64,000 nt of DNA, taken from Microbacterium sp. LCT-H2. Its GTDB lineage: Bacteria > Actinomycetota > Actinomycetes > Actinomycetales > Microbacteriaceae. The stretch's first letter is position 1; the number at the start of each line of letters is the position of its first letter. A model generated the notes under the pieces. That model saw only the letters and a list, made by a program, of their open reading frames with translations. It made no database searches and had not been told where the DNA came from. Made by a program: the position numbers and the translations under genes. Positions 8,508 to 17,668 of this stretch are shown here, piece by piece. The stretch is taken from assembly GCF_001866135.1 (NCBI RefSeq), contig NZ_MODW01000002.1, forward strand, positions 518,917 through 582,916, given 5' to 3'.

Positions 8508-9785
8508 ATGAAGTCCTTCTGGAACGCGTTGCCCACCGAGGGGCGCTGGCTGCTGTCGACCGTGGCGATCCAGACCCTCGGGCGGGGGATGACGCTGCCC
8601 TTCACGATCATCTACCTCCACGAGGTCCGCGGATTCGACCTCGGGTTCTCAGGTGCCCTCATGAGCCTCATCGCGATCACGGGGCTCGTCGTCACCGGTC
8701 CCGGGGGCACGCTCATCGATCGCTTCGGCGCCCGGCGCGTGCTGATCGTGGGCCTGCTGGCGATGATCGCGGGGTGCACGCTCCTCGCCTATGCCACGCA
8801 TCCCGCCGTCGCGACCGTCGCGGTCGTGCTCATCGGAATCAACTTCGGGGTCTCCTGGCCCGGCTTCAACGCGCTCATCGCCTCGGTGGTCGACGGCGAG
8901 GTCCGTCAGCAGTACTTCGGCGTGAACTTCGCCCTCGTCAACCTCGGCATCGGCGTGGGCGGGATCATCGGCGGCTTCTTCGTCGACGTGACGGAGCCGT
9001 CGACCTTCACCACGATCTTCCTCATCGACGCGGCCACGAGCCTCATCCCGCTCGCTCTGCTCCTCGGCCCGCTCCGGCACGTGCGCACGCAGCCGGACCC
9101 CGACCCGTCGGCCACCACCGAGGGCGGCTACCGGGAGATCCTGCGGCGCCCTGCGGTGCTCTGGATGACGCTGCTGACCTTCTTCTCCGTCTTCATCGGC
9201 TACGGACAGATCGAGGCGGGATTCCCCGCCTACGCCCGTCAGATCGCCCAGGTCTCGACCGCCGTCGTCGGCATCTCGTTCGCGGTGAACACGGCCGTCA
9301 TCGTGCTGCTGCAGTTCGCCGTCCTCCGGCTCATCACCGGGCGCCGGCGCACCAGAGTCATGCAGGTCATGGCGCTCATCTGGGCCGTCTCCTGGGTCAT
9401 GCTCGGCGCCGCGGGCCTGCTTCCCGACTCGGTCACGGCCGCGATCGCGGTGATCGCTTTCATGGGCGTGTTCGCGTTCGGCGAGACCATGATGCAGCCG
9501 ACGATTCCGGCCATCTACAACGATCTCGCGACGGACCGCACCCGTGGGCGCTACAACGCCCTCAACTCCGCGGCCTTCCAGGGCGGGGCGATCCTCGGCC
9601 CGCTCGTCGCGGGGGTGCTCCTGGGGGTCGGCGTCAGTGGCTGGTTCATCGCGGTCATGGTCGCGGGCAGCCTCGCCGTCGGCGTGCTGGCGGTGGTGCT
9701 GGAGCGGGTGCTCCCGGCGGCGGCCAACGGCAGCAGCGCCGAGGTCCATCGAACGGACGAGGTCGAACGGACGCCGCCGGTCTAG
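8508..9785 (+). CDS. MFS transporter (MdtH/YdeE-like drug efflux type)
   Basis: 425 residues with about 12 transmembrane segments. The motif A region is GPGGTLIDRFGARRVLIVG. The motif C-like NFGVSWPGFNALIASVVDG is followed by YFGVNFALVNLGIGVGGIIGG, as in DHA1-family drug exporters. The ATG at 8508 is chosen because ACGAGG lies 8 nt upstream; a GTG three codons earlier is the alternative. The last 25 residues are polar and cytoplasmic. The substrate is unknown. The neighbouring 168-residue membrane protein at 9795 starts 9 nt downstream but has its own leaderless-type -10 box. Confidence 0.88.
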   Translation: MKSFWNALPTEGRWLLSTVAIQTLGRGMTLPFTIIYLHEVRGFDLGFSGALMSLIAITGLVVTGPGGTLIDRFGARRVLIVGLLAMIAGCTLLAYATHPAVATVAVVLIGINFGVSWPGFNALIASVVDGEVRQQYFGVNFALVNLGIGVGGIIGGFFVDVTEPSTFTTIFLIDAATSLIPLALLLGPLRHVRTQPDPDPSATTEGGYREILRRPAVLWMTLLTFFSVFIGYGQIEAGFPAYARQIAQVSTAVVGISFAVNTAVIVLLQFAVLRLITGRRRTRVMQVMALIWAVSWVMLGAAGLLPDSVTAAIAVIAFMGVFAFGETMMQPTIPAIYNDLATDRTRGRYNALNSAAFQGGAILGPLVAGVLLGVGVSGWFIAVMVAGSLAVGVLAVVLERVLPAAANGSSAEVHRTDEVERTPPV

Positions 9786-9794
9786 GCTCCGAGT

Positions 9795-10301
9795 ATGGCC
9801 CTCGAACCGCTCTTCCTCCGTCTCGACCGGATCGCGGGTGGGCGGCAGGCCGGTGTGCTGATCAGCGACGCCGGTCGCACCCATCCGCGGACCGTCCGTG
9901 CCTTCACCTGGATCCTCTGGCTCCTCGTCGCCGAACTGGTGCTCGGGGTGGGTGCCGTGGTGGTCGCCCTGGTGCTCGCCGCCGACGGCGACAGCGTGCC
10001 CTTCGCCGTGTGGATGCGCACCCTCGTGGTGCTGGCGATGACGGCGACGCTGTTCTACTTCGCGTGGCGCGCGCGCCGCGGATGGCGCTGGGCCTACCTC
10101 CGGCTGCGGTTGTTCGCGCAGATCTTCCCCGTCATCACACTCGTCATGGCGGCGATCCCCGGCCTCTACCCGGTGTGGATGGTCACCGAGCAGATCGTCT
10201 TCAGCCTGATCATGATCGGGATCGCGGACTTCCTCACCAGCGACCACATGCGGGCGGTCTTCGCGAAGGACGCCGACGCGGATAGCACGCCGGCGGGGTG
10301 A
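9795..10301 (+). CDS. Hypothetical four-helix membrane protein
   Basis: 168 residues, no family recognised. Four hydrophobic helices are visible: about residues 36-60 (TWILWLLVAELVLGVGAVVVAL), 72-90 (VWMRTLVVLAMTATLFYFAW), 100-120 (LRLRLFAQIFPVITLVMAAI) and 125-145. Short charged ends (FLRLDRIAGGR, FAKDADADS) lie outside the membrane. TAGGCT is exactly 6 nt before the ATG, overlapping the end of the preceding MFS gene, which gives it an independent promoter. The only contextual hint of function is its closeness to the exporter. Confidence 0.7.
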   Translation: MALEPLFLRLDRIAGGRQAGVLISDAGRTHPRTVRAFTWILWLLVAELVLGVGAVVVALVLAADGDSVPFAVWMRTLVVLAMTATLFYFAWRARRGWRWAYLRLRLFAQIFPVITLVMAAIPGLYPVWMVTEQIVFSLIMIGIADFLTSDHMRAVFAKDADADSTPAG

Positions 10302-10374
10302 GACGCCACTCCCTACCCGCCGAGACTGCGGTCACTCCACACTCGGAGGAGCTGCACGGCGGGAGGAGAGACGC

Positions 10375-11385
10375 ATGGCGCGACTGGTGCGAGTGGTACC
10401 CGGCCAGGACCCGGGTTTCACGCGGAAGCGGACGAGCTCGGGATTCCGGTACGTCGATCCGACGGGGGAGCCGGCGCCCGAGGCGGATCGCGAACGCATC
10501 AGCGACCTGGTGATCCCGCCGGCATGGCAGGACGTGTGGATCGCGGCCGACCCGCTCGCGCACATCCAGGCCGTGGGCATCGACACGGCCGGGCGCAAGC
10601 AGTACCTCTACCATCCGCTCTGGCGGGTCTCCCGCGACCGTCGCAAGTTCGTCCGTGCGCTGGACCTCGCCGCGGCCCTGCCCAGCGCCCGGGCGCAGGT
10701 CACCAAGGCTCTCAAGGAGGACGGGCAGACGAAGGAGCGCGCTCTCGCGATCGCCTTCCGCCTCCTCGACGACGCCGCGCTGCGGATCGGTTCGGAACGC
10801 TACCTGGCGCGCCACGGCAGCCGGGGCCTGACCACGCTCCGCCGCCGCGACGTCCGCATCGACGGCGGCGACGTCGCCCTCTCCTTCCAGGCGAAGAGCG
10901 GACAGACCGCCGCGATCGAAATCACCGACGAATCCCTTGCCGAAGCCCTCACCGACTTCGCGAGCGGCGCCTCGACCGCCTTCCTCCTGGCGTACCGCAA
11001 GGGTCGGCGGCGGGTGAAGATCACGCCCGCCGAGGTCAACACGTACCTCAAGGACGTGCTGGGTGCCAGCTTCTCCGCCAAGGACTTCCGGACGCTGCAC
11101 GGCACGATCATCGCGGCGGACGCCCTCGCCCGCATCGGAGCCCTCGACCGCCGCGGTCACCGGAACCAGGCCGAACGCCTCGCGGTGCAGGCGGCGGCGA
11201 CCGCCCTCGGCAACACGACCGCGGTCGCCCGCAACAGCTACATCGATCCCCGCGTGTTCCGGCAGTACGCTCGGGGGCGGACGCTCGATCTCGACGTGAC
11301 CCCGGAGACCGCGATCCGGCGACTGCTGGGCGGACCGGAGACGTCGCGCAAGGTCAACCGGCGAGGAACTGGGCGGCGCGGCTGA
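10375..11385 (+). CDS. DNA topoisomerase IB
   Basis: 336 residues, the size of bacterial (poxvirus-like) topoisomerase IB. All catalytic motifs are present: RIGSERYLARHGSRGLTTL with the first Arg, the beta-hairpin Lys in FQAKSGQTA, KDFRTLHGT with the second Arg and a His, and the nucleophile Tyr289 in ARNSYIDPRVF. It relaxes supercoils by a transient 3'-phosphotyrosyl nick without ATP. The N-terminal domain carries the usual PPAWQDVWIA. The start is supported by GGGAGGAGAG upstream. A stand-alone gene between a membrane protein and pepN. Confidence 0.93.
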   Translation: MARLVRVVPGQDPGFTRKRTSSGFRYVDPTGEPAPEADRERISDLVIPPAWQDVWIAADPLAHIQAVGIDTAGRKQYLYHPLWRVSRDRRKFVRALDLAAALPSARAQVTKALKEDGQTKERALAIAFRLLDDAALRIGSERYLARHGSRGLTTLRRRDVRIDGGDVALSFQAKSGQTAAIEITDESLAEALTDFASGASTAFLLAYRKGRRRVKITPAEVNTYLKDVLGASFSAKDFRTLHGTIIAADALARIGALDRRGHRNQAERLAVQAAATALGNTTAVARNSYIDPRVFRQYARGRTLDLDVTPETAIRRLLGGPETSRKVNRRGTGRRG

Positions 11386-11434
11386 ACGCGCCGATGCTCC
11401 CCGGTCGCCCCCGGGAAGATGCCAGGATGGGGGG

Positions 11435-13918
11435 ATGCACACCGCGAACCTGACCCGCGAGGAGACTGCGGCGCGATCCGCCGCGATCACCCTGCACCGC
11501 ATCCGCGTCGAGCTGGACCTGACCGGAGCCCCGGAGTGGGCGCGCACGGGCTTCCCGACCACGACGGTCCTGGAGTTCGATGCGACCGTCCAGAGCACGT
11601 GGCTGGACTTCATCGGCGAGGAGGTCGTCCGCGTCGAGGTGAACGGCGAGGAGCGGGCCGTCGTCTATGACGGGGCGCGCCTCGCGATCGACGGCCTCGC
11701 GGCCTCGAACGTGGTCCTGGTCGAGGCGGTCGGTGCGTACAGCCGGTCGGGGGAGGGCCTGCATCGGTTCCACGACCCGGTTGACGACCGCACCTACCTG
11801 TACACCCAGTACGAGCCCGCGGACTCCCGTCGGGTGATGGCCTGCTTCGAGCAGCCGGACATGAAGGCGGAGTACACCTTCATCGTCGACGCACCGTCCG
11901 GGTGGGAGGTGCTCTCGAACCAGTCGCCGGCACACGTCGACCTCGGCGTCGGCGTGCAACGGGTGCAGTTCGCCCCCACGCTGCCGATCTCCAGTTACAT
12001 CACCGCGGTCGCGGCCGGTCCCTATGCCCGCGTCGACGGGGAGTGGACCAGAGACGAGCAGCGGGTGGCCCTCGGGGTGTTCGTCCGCCGCTCGCTCGTC
12101 GACCACCTCGAGGCCGACGAGATCCTGGAGGTCACTCGACAGGGGCTCGACTTCTTCACCGACGCCTTCGCCTATCCCTACCCGTGGGGCAAGTACGACC
12201 AGATCTTCGTCCCCGAGTACAACCTCGGCGCGATGGAGAACCCCGGTCTGGTCACCTTCACGGAGGGCTATCTCTCGCGCGGTGCGGCCACCGAGGCGCA
12301 GCGGGCGGGCCGGGCCAACACGATCCTCCACGAGATGGCGCACATGTGGTTCGGCGACCTCGTCACGATGACATGGTGGGACGACCTCTGGCTCAAGGAG
12401 TCGTTCGCCGATTACATGGGCTCGCACGCCTCGGCGGTGGCCACCCGCTTCCACGATGCGTGGGTGACGTTCGCCATGCGTCGCAAGGCCTGGGCTTATC
12501 AGCAGGATCAGCTCCCCACGACCCACCCCATCGTCGCCGACATCCCCGATCTTGAGGCCGCGAAGCTGAACTTCGACGGCATCACCTACGCCAAGGGCGC
12601 CTCGGTGCTGAAGCAGCTCGTCGCTTTCGTGGGCGACGAGGCGTTCTTCGAAGGCGCCCGGCGGTACTTCGCCGCCAACGCGTTCGGCAACACCACCCTC
12701 GACGACTTCCTCGTCGAGCTCAGCGCGGTGTCCGGCCGGGACATGACCGACTGGGCCGCCGCCTGGCTGCAGACCACGGGCGTCTCGACGATCTGGACGG
12801 AGACCGACGCGGACGGAGGACACCACCTCGTGCAGGACGACGTCCGTCCGCACCGCCTGCGGATCGGGCTGTACGACCTCGTGGACGGCCGCATCGTGCG
12901 GCGGGAGCAGCGGGAGCTGGACCTGATCGGGGAGCGCGCGGACGTCGACCTCCCCGAGGCCGATCTCGTGCTGCTCAACGACGACGACCTCACCTATGCG
13001 AAGGCGCGCCTCGACGAGCGGTCCCTCCGCACCGTCGAGGAGTCGCTGTCCGACATCGAGGACCCGCTCGCCCGTGCGCTCGTGTGGTCGTCGCTCTGGA
13101 ACGCCACCCGCGACGGCGAGCTCGACGCGGTCCGCTTCGTCGCGATCGTGCGGGCGCACGCCCCGCGGGAGTCGAACGGCGGTCTGCTGGCCGCGGCGCT
13201 CCTCGACGCTGCTTTCGCGCTGCGGCATTTCGTCCGCGACGACCGACGCGATGCGGAGCAGCGCGCCTGGACCGAGGCCACGTGGTCGGCGCTGCAGCAG
13301 GCGGAGGCCGGCAGCGACGCCCAGCTCTCCTGGGCGCGCGCTCTGGCGGCGGCTTCGGCTTTCGACGACGTCCACCACGCCGAGATCCGCGCCCTGCTCG
13401 ACGGCGACGTGCCGGAAGGGCTCGTCGTCGATCCCGATCTCCGGTGGCAGCTGCTCACAGCCCTCGTCACGACGGGTCACGCCGACCTCGCGGACGTCGC
13501 GGCGGAGGAGCAGCGGGACGACACCGGGGACGGACGCACTGCGGCGCGCCGCGCCCGCGCCTCCGTCCCCGACGCGGCGGCGCGCGCGGCCGCCTGGACG
13601 GCCGCGTGGGACGACCGGTCGCTCACCAACGACCACCTCGATGCCGAGATCGGGGGCTTCCGCGCCGGCGGCCGCCGCGACCTCATCGAGTCCTTCGACG
13701 AGGAGTACTTCGATCGGATCGGAGCCGCGTGGACGGAGCGGAGCATCGAGATCGCTCGTCGACTGGTGATCGGTCTGTTCCCCGCGCGGTCTTCGTTGGA
13801 CCTGGTCGATGCCTGGCTGTCGGCCAGCCCCGAGGCGCCGGCGGCGCTGCGACGACTCCTCATCGAGCAGCGAGACCACCTCGCGCGTGACCTGCGGGTA
13901 CGGGGCGCTCAGGGCTGA
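11435..13918 (+). CDS. pepN: Aminopeptidase N
   Basis: 827 residues, M1 zinc metallopeptidase. The exopeptidase motif GAMEN is at about residues 265-269 and the zinc site HEMAHMWFGDLVTMTWWDDL starts at about 299, with the third ligand Glu in LKESFAD. The C-terminal ERAP1-like helical domain (residues about 540-820) is complete, including LTNDHLDAEIGGF. The cytoplasmic enzyme removes N-terminal residues from peptides during turnover. CAGGAT lies 6 nt before the ATG, a near match to the leaderless -10 pattern. It converges on the secreted protease gene with a 22-nt gap. Confidence 0.95.
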   Translation: MHTANLTREETAARSAAITLHRIRVELDLTGAPEWARTGFPTTTVLEFDATVQSTWLDFIGEEVVRVEVNGEERAVVYDGARLAIDGLAASNVVLVEAVGAYSRSGEGLHRFHDPVDDRTYLYTQYEPADSRRVMACFEQPDMKAEYTFIVDAPSGWEVLSNQSPAHVDLGVGVQRVQFAPTLPISSYITAVAAGPYARVDGEWTRDEQRVALGVFVRRSLVDHLEADEILEVTRQGLDFFTDAFAYPYPWGKYDQIFVPEYNLGAMENPGLVTFTEGYLSRGAATEAQRAGRANTILHEMAHMWFGDLVTMTWWDDLWLKESFADYMGSHASAVATRFHDAWVTFAMRRKAWAYQQDQLPTTHPIVADIPDLEAAKLNFDGITYAKGASVLKQLVAFVGDEAFFEGARRYFAANAFGNTTLDDFLVELSAVSGRDMTDWAAAWLQTTGVSTIWTETDADGGHHLVQDDVRPHRLRIGLYDLVDGRIVRREQRELDLIGERADVDLPEADLVLLNDDDLTYAKARLDERSLRTVEESLSDIEDPLARALVWSSLWNATRDGELDAVRFVAIVRAHAPRESNGGLLAAALLDAAFALRHFVRDDRRDAEQRAWTEATWSALQQAEAGSDAQLSWARALAAASAFDDVHHAEIRALLDGDVPEGLVVDPDLRWQLLTALVTTGHADLADVAAEEQRDDTGDGRTAARRARASVPDAAARAAAWTAAWDDRSLTNDHLDAEIGGFRAGGRRDLIESFDEEYFDRIGAAWTERSIEIARRLVIGLFPARSSLDLVDAWLSASPEAPAALRRLLIEQRDHLARDLRVRGAQG

Positions 13919-13940
13919 CCGACGGCGATTCCGGCAGTGG

Positions 13941-14864
13941 TCAGCGCCTCAGGCTCTTCGCGATGGCCTTGCCCTCGGAGGACTCTTCCAGCGTGTCCCA
14001 GAGGTCTGCGGAGCTCAGCGACACGTACACCCCTGGTCCGCCCTGCCCGCCGCAGTCGTCCCCGTAGGAGACGACGCCGATCTGATAGGCCGTGGCGCGC
14101 GCCGGAGGTTGGCGGAACAGCGGCCCGCCGCTGTCTCCCTGGCACGAGTCCTTGCCGACGACTCCGGCACACATGTTCACTCCCGGGCGGAAGGAGTCGT
14201 AGCTGAGCTCGCATTCCGCTGTCGCGAGCATCGGCACCTGGACCTGACGGAGCCGGTCCGGGAAGTTCCCGAGAGCGGGGTCGGTGTTGCCCCAGCCGAT
14301 GACGGTCGCCGACTGTCCGGGACGAAGGAGAGCGTCCGTCCCCTTGGTGGGCAGCTTCACGGGCACGATGCCCGAGACCGGGCGGTCGAGCCTCACGAAG
14401 GCGAGATCGTAGGCGTCATCCCCCTGGAGGTAGCGCGGATGGACGATGACCGGGCCACCGGCGTCCGCGCCGGCGAGACCGCGATCCTGACCCTGACTGC
14501 CGTCGGACAGCACGGTGCGGCCGACTGTCACCGACACTCCGTCCACGGCGGGCACCGGCAGCCCGCTGAGAGGGTCGGCGTCCGTGACGCAATGCGCGGC
14601 GGTCATCACGAGGCGCGGCGCCACCAGCGAGCCACCGCAGAAGGCCTCGCCGGCGGACTGGAGAGAGGCCATGAACGGATAGGCGTCGTTCGGCACCGCC
14701 GTGCCGCCGATGATCCGCGAGGTGGCCCGTTCCTCGCGGTCGCTGGAATCGCCGTCCGCCCATGCCGCCGCCGGGGGACCGACGAGGCCGGACGCGACGA
14801 GGGCGGCGCCGGCGAGGGCGAGCCCGATCTTCTTCCTGCTCTGGTGAACTCCGGTCATCTTCAT
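13941..14864 (-). CDS. Secreted trypsin-like serine protease
   Basis: 307 residues from the ATG at 14864, which has AAAGGA 9 nt upstream; an in-frame ATG 18 codons earlier lacks a ribosome-binding site. A signal peptide is evident: SRKKIG, then the hydrophobic LALAGAALVASGLVG, then AAAWA. A short acidic propeptide leads to the activation-type IIGGTAV. The S1 catalytic triad is visible: TAAHC, DLAFVRLD and GDSGGPLF. Six cysteines match the trypsin disulfide pattern. It is exported, processed after an Arg (TSR/IIGG) and active outside the cell. Confidence 0.92.
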   Translation of the reverse strand: MKMTGVHQSRKKIGLALAGAALVASGLVGPPAAAWADGDSSDREERATSRIIGGTAVPNDAYPFMASLQSAGEAFCGGSLVAPRLVMTAAHCVTDADPLSGLPVPAVDGVSVTVGRTVLSDGSQGQDRGLAGADAGGPVIVHPRYLQGDDAYDLAFVRLDRPVSGIVPVKLPTKGTDALLRPGQSATVIGWGNTDPALGNFPDRLRQVQVPMLATAECELSYDSFRPGVNMCAGVVGKDSCQGDSGGPLFRQPPARATAYQIGVVSYGDDCGGQGGPGVYVSLSSADLWDTLEESSEGKAIAKSLRR

Positions 14865-14887
14865 GGGGACTGTTCCTTTCGTGACAG

Positions 14888-14899
14888 GTAACACGTTAC
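14888..14899. promoter_or_regulatory. Short inverted repeat upstream of the protease gene
   Basis: GTAAC-AC-GTTAC, two 5-bp arms with a 2-bp spacer, sits 24 bp before the protease start codon, where it would overlap the transcription start or 5' leader. A possible operator; no cognate regulator lies next to it. Confidence 0.3.
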
Positions 14900-14963
14900 G
14901 AGCGGCCAAGTACAGCATCCGGTCGCGACCGGAGCAAGAGCGCGCCGGTATGCTGGCCCGTGG

Positions 14964-15506
14964 TCAGGAGGCGCGGTCGGCTGTCGCCTCCACAGTCATC
15001 CCCATCACCGTCCGCACGATCCACGGATGCGCATGGTCGTCGGCGATGTGGGTCATGCCGAGCTTCTCCGCGACCCCTCGTGACGCCTGGTTCTCGGGGT
15101 GGATGATGGCGGTGAGGAGTATCGGCGCGAACGTCTGGGCGACAAGGTCGACGCAGGCGCGCGCCGCTTCGGTCGCATAGCCGCGTCGCTGGCGGTCGGT
15201 GCGGACGTGATAACCGACTTCGAGCACGGGGGAGCCGTTTACCGACTGCCAGGTGAGACCGCAGTCGCCGAGGAACTCCCCGTCATGCGTCTCGATGATC
15301 CAGAGACCGTGGCCGTCCTCGCGGTAGCGCTGCTGCATGCGCGCGATCCACTCGGCGGCCTCCGTTCGCGACTTCGGTGCCGGGTAGTGGGCCATGACCT
15401 CCGGATCCCCGAGGAGCGCCGCCATCTCGTCGAGGTCGTCGGCGGTCATCTCTCGGAAGGCGAGCCGCGGCGTCGGGGCGGGCAGGAGGCGTCGCGGTGG
15501 GGTCAC
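14964..15506 (-). CDS. GNAT family N-acetyltransferase (RimJ/RimL-like)
   Basis: 180 residues. The fold motifs are TPRLAFREMTADDLDEMA at the start, the acceptor region GHGLWIIETHDGEFLGDCGL, and the acetyl-CoA motif VRTDRQRRGYATEAARAC. NQASRGVAEKLGM follows, typical of the RimJ/RimL subfamily. The start is a GTG overlapping the stop of the upstream metallo-hydrolase (GTGA), so translation is probably coupled. An in-frame extension runs a further 61 codons upstream but inside that neighbour. The acceptor is unknown. Confidence 0.88.
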   Translation of the reverse strand: MTPPRRLLPAPTPRLAFREMTADDLDEMAALLGDPEVMAHYPAPKSRTEAAEWIARMQQRYREDGHGLWIIETHDGEFLGDCGLTWQSVNGSPVLEVGYHVRTDRQRRGYATEAARACVDLVAQTFAPILLTAIIHPENQASRGVAEKLGMTHIADDHAHPWIVRTVMGMTVEATADRAS

Positions 15507-16141
15507 AGATCCACGGTGTCGCCGGGTTCGAGCACGAGGAACTCGCCGCCGCCCTGCTCGGTCGCCCACTGCAGTCGCTGGCGGTGCATGTTCTTGCCGA
15601 TCACGGACAGGGTCATGTCGTGCGTGCCGAACGCCCGGCGGGGCTTCACGGCGAGCACGTAGTCGATGGCCTCCCCGATCTTGAGCCACGGGGCTCCGAG
15701 CGGCGCGGCGAGGGTGCCGACCTCGACGCCCTCGGGCACCGCATAGGAGTCACCGGGGTAGTAGAACGTGTCGTTGACGAGCACGCCCACGTTGTCGATC
15801 GTCGGGATCGACGAGTGGATCACCGCGTGCGTGCCGCCGAAGAAGCGCAGGGTGAAGGCGCCGACCTCCACGGTCTCGCCGGGGGAGACGACGGTGACCT
15901 CATAGCCCTGCGCAGCTTTCGCCACGCCCTCCGGCCCGAAGATCGGGGTCCCAGGGGCCGCGCGCAGAATCCGGTCGAGGTGCTCCGGCGTCCAGTGATC
16001 GGGGTGCTCGTGCGTGAGCACGATGGCGACCAGTCCGGTGAGATCGTGCAGCGGGGCGGTGAAGGAGCCCGGATCGATCAGGAGGGTGTCGTCGTTCTGG
16101 TCCAGACGAAGGGTGGCATGTTCGAACTTGGTGACGCGCAT
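15503..16141 (-). CDS. Metallo-beta-lactamase fold hydrolase (UPF0173/UlaG-like)
   Basis: 212 residues from the ATG at 16141, which is preceded by GGAAGGAG. The metal motif is LTHEHPDHW (HxHxDH), with further ligands in FFGGTHAVIHSS and FGTHDMTLSV. The opening FEHATLRLDQNDDTLLIDPGSF is typical of the small UlaG/UPF0173 group of metal-dependent hydrolases. Cytoplasmic; the substrate is unknown. It overlaps the following GNAT gene by 4 nt and its promoter region borders tRNA-Glu on the other strand. Confidence 0.87.
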   Translation of the reverse strand: MRVTKFEHATLRLDQNDDTLLIDPGSFTAPLHDLTGLVAIVLTHEHPDHWTPEHLDRILRAAPGTPIFGPEGVAKAAQGYEVTVVSPGETVEVGAFTLRFFGGTHAVIHSSIPTIDNVGVLVNDTFYYPGDSYAVPEGVEVGTLAAPLGAPWLKIGEAIDYVLAVKPRRAFGTHDMTLSVIGKNMHRQRLQWATEQGGGEFLVLEPGDTVDL

Positions 16142-16292
16142 GAGTCGAGTCAACTCCTTCCCGGAGCCTGCGGCAAACAGAAATCGGCGCGCCACGCCCG
16201 GGATCACGGGTGGACCGGCCTCGATTTGGCGCAGCGAGAATCGCCGTGGCATACTTGAACGGTTGTCGCGGAACGGAAAAGTTCCGCAAGAC

Positions 16293-16365
16293 GGCCCCAT
16301 CGTATAGCGGCCTAGTACGCCGCCCTCTCACGGCGGTAACGCGGGTTCGAATCCCGCTGGGGTCA
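16293..16365 (+). tRNA. tRNA-Glu (anticodon CUC)
   Basis: A 73-nt cloverleaf. The acceptor stem is GGCCCCA (16293-16299) with TGGGGTC (16358-16364) and discriminator A16365; CCA is not encoded. The anticodon stem CCGCC/GGCGG closes the loop CTCTCAC, giving CUC. The T-arm GCGGG-TTCGAAT-CCCGC is perfect. It reads GAG, the dominant Glu codon in this genome. Confidence 0.95.
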
Positions 16366-16372
16366 CACAACA

Positions 16373-16410
16373 CGACGATAGCCCTCCGGTTCTCCGGGGG
16401 GCTTTCGTCG
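16373..16410 (+). terminator. Terminator of tRNA-Glu
   Basis: CGACGATAGCCCTCCGG pairs with CCGGGGGGCTTTCGTCG around a TTCT loop, with one mismatch and one G-U pair. TT follows. It sits 16 nt before the converging end of the MFS gene and could serve both strands. Confidence 0.75.
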
Positions 16411-16426
16411 TTCCGGAGCGTGCGCG

Positions 16427-17668
16427 TCAGTCGTCCGCGCGCAGCGACAGCGTACGGAACGCGCGAGCCCGGAGCGGCACGAGCATGAGCGCCATCATCG
16501 CGCCACCGGCCACGACGAACGGCACCCAGACGGTGCTGAGGGAGGCCAGCGCGCCGAAGCCCGCCATCGCGAGCGGCATCAGGCAGTCGTCGCCGAGCCG
16601 GGTGAGGGAGCCCATCCGACCGAGGAAGGCGGTGTCCACCGTCGCAGCGAAGGTCGCGCTCAGCAGCACGGAGGCGTAGCCCGCGGTGGCGCCGACGACG
16701 GTGGCGGCGGCGGCCACCGTCCAGGCGGGGCCGAACCCGAGCGCGACGATGCCCGCTCCCTGGACGACGAGCGCGCCGAACCCGCTCCGCGCCTCGTGGC
16801 GCGGCCGCCATCTCGCGACTGCGGCAGCCCCCACGGCGGCGCCGAGGCCGAGCAGGCCCTCGAAGAGGCCGACCGCGGGAGCCCCCCACCCCTCGTCGTG
16901 CGCCCGCAGAGCCAGGCCGATGCCGACGGCGGGTCCCACGGCGAGATTGAGTCCGGAGAGGGCGATGACGAGCGTGCGCGTCGTGGGGTTCGCGCCGAGG
17001 TGGGCGAACGCCGCGCCGATCGCGCGCAGGGACGACGTGCGCGGAGCCCGGGCGAGACGGAACCGCGGGCGGAGGGCGATCGCCAGGAACCCGACGACCA
17101 GGGCGAAGGTCACCGCGTTCGCCGACGCGCTCCCCGCGAGACCGGCCTGGGCGACGAGCAGGCCGCCCAGCGCGGCACCGCCCATCGTGCCGAGGCGGGA
17201 CGCGGTCTGGATGACAGCCGCGTAGGAGGGGAGGTCGTCGGTGCGCACCAGCTGTCGCCCGATGGTGCCGGCCGAGGGTTCGTAGAACGCGTCGCACACC
17301 CCGAACGCCACGGCGGCGGCGAGCAGGACGGGCACGGTGGGCGCATGCGAGACCGTCCACACGGCAGCGGCGACGAGCACGCCCACACGCACCGCGTTGC
17401 AGACGATCATCACTCGGCGGGCGTCGGCACGATCCGCGATGACTCCGCCGAAGAGCAGGACCATGGCGCGCGGAATCGTGCCGGCGGCGACGATGAGTCC
17501 GGCGATGGCGGGGGAGGCGATCTGCACGGCCGTCCACGCCAACGCGATCGTCCACACGGCGTCGCCGGCGTCGGACAGAGCCTTGACGCCGATCCACGCG
17601 TGCACCATCCGGTCACGCCGGAACGGAGGGGGAGGGGAGAGCTCGACGGGCGGGGTGAGCGCGGTCAT
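16427..17668 (-). CDS. MFS transporter (enterobactin exporter/EntS-like)
   Basis: 413 residues with 12 predicted membrane segments. FGGVIADRADARRVMIVCNAVR is the loop-2 motif of the MFS_3/EntS-like group, and FGVCDAFYEPSAGTIG follows. It is encoded directly after an ArsR-type regulator with a TGATG stop/start overlap, so the two form an operon and the regulator probably controls this exporter. Its cargo could be a drug or other small molecule; nothing in the sequence names it. Confidence 0.88.
   Translation of the reverse strand: MTALTPPVELSPPPPFRRDRMVHAWIGVKALSDAGDAVWTIALAWTAVQIASPAIAGLIVAAGTIPRAMVLLFGGVIADRADARRVMIVCNAVRVGVLVAAAVWTVSHAPTVPVLLAAAVAFGVCDAFYEPSAGTIGRQLVRTDDLPSYAAVIQTASRLGTMGGAALGGLLVAQAGLAGSASANAVTFALVVGFLAIALRPRFRLARAPRTSSLRAIGAAFAHLGANPTTRTLVIALSGLNLAVGPAVGIGLALRAHDEGWGAPAVGLFEGLLGLGAAVGAAAVARWRPRHEARSGFGALVVQGAGIVALGFGPAWTVAAAATVVGATAGYASVLLSATFAATVDTAFLGRMGSLTRLGDDCLMPLAMAGFGALASLSTVWVPFVVAGGAMMALMLVPLRARAFRTLSLRADD

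Noticed and set aside
11354..13879. 841-codon open frame on the minus strand
   Set aside because: It is antisense to the unmistakable pepN. High-GC codon bias keeps opposite frames open, and it has no family motif.
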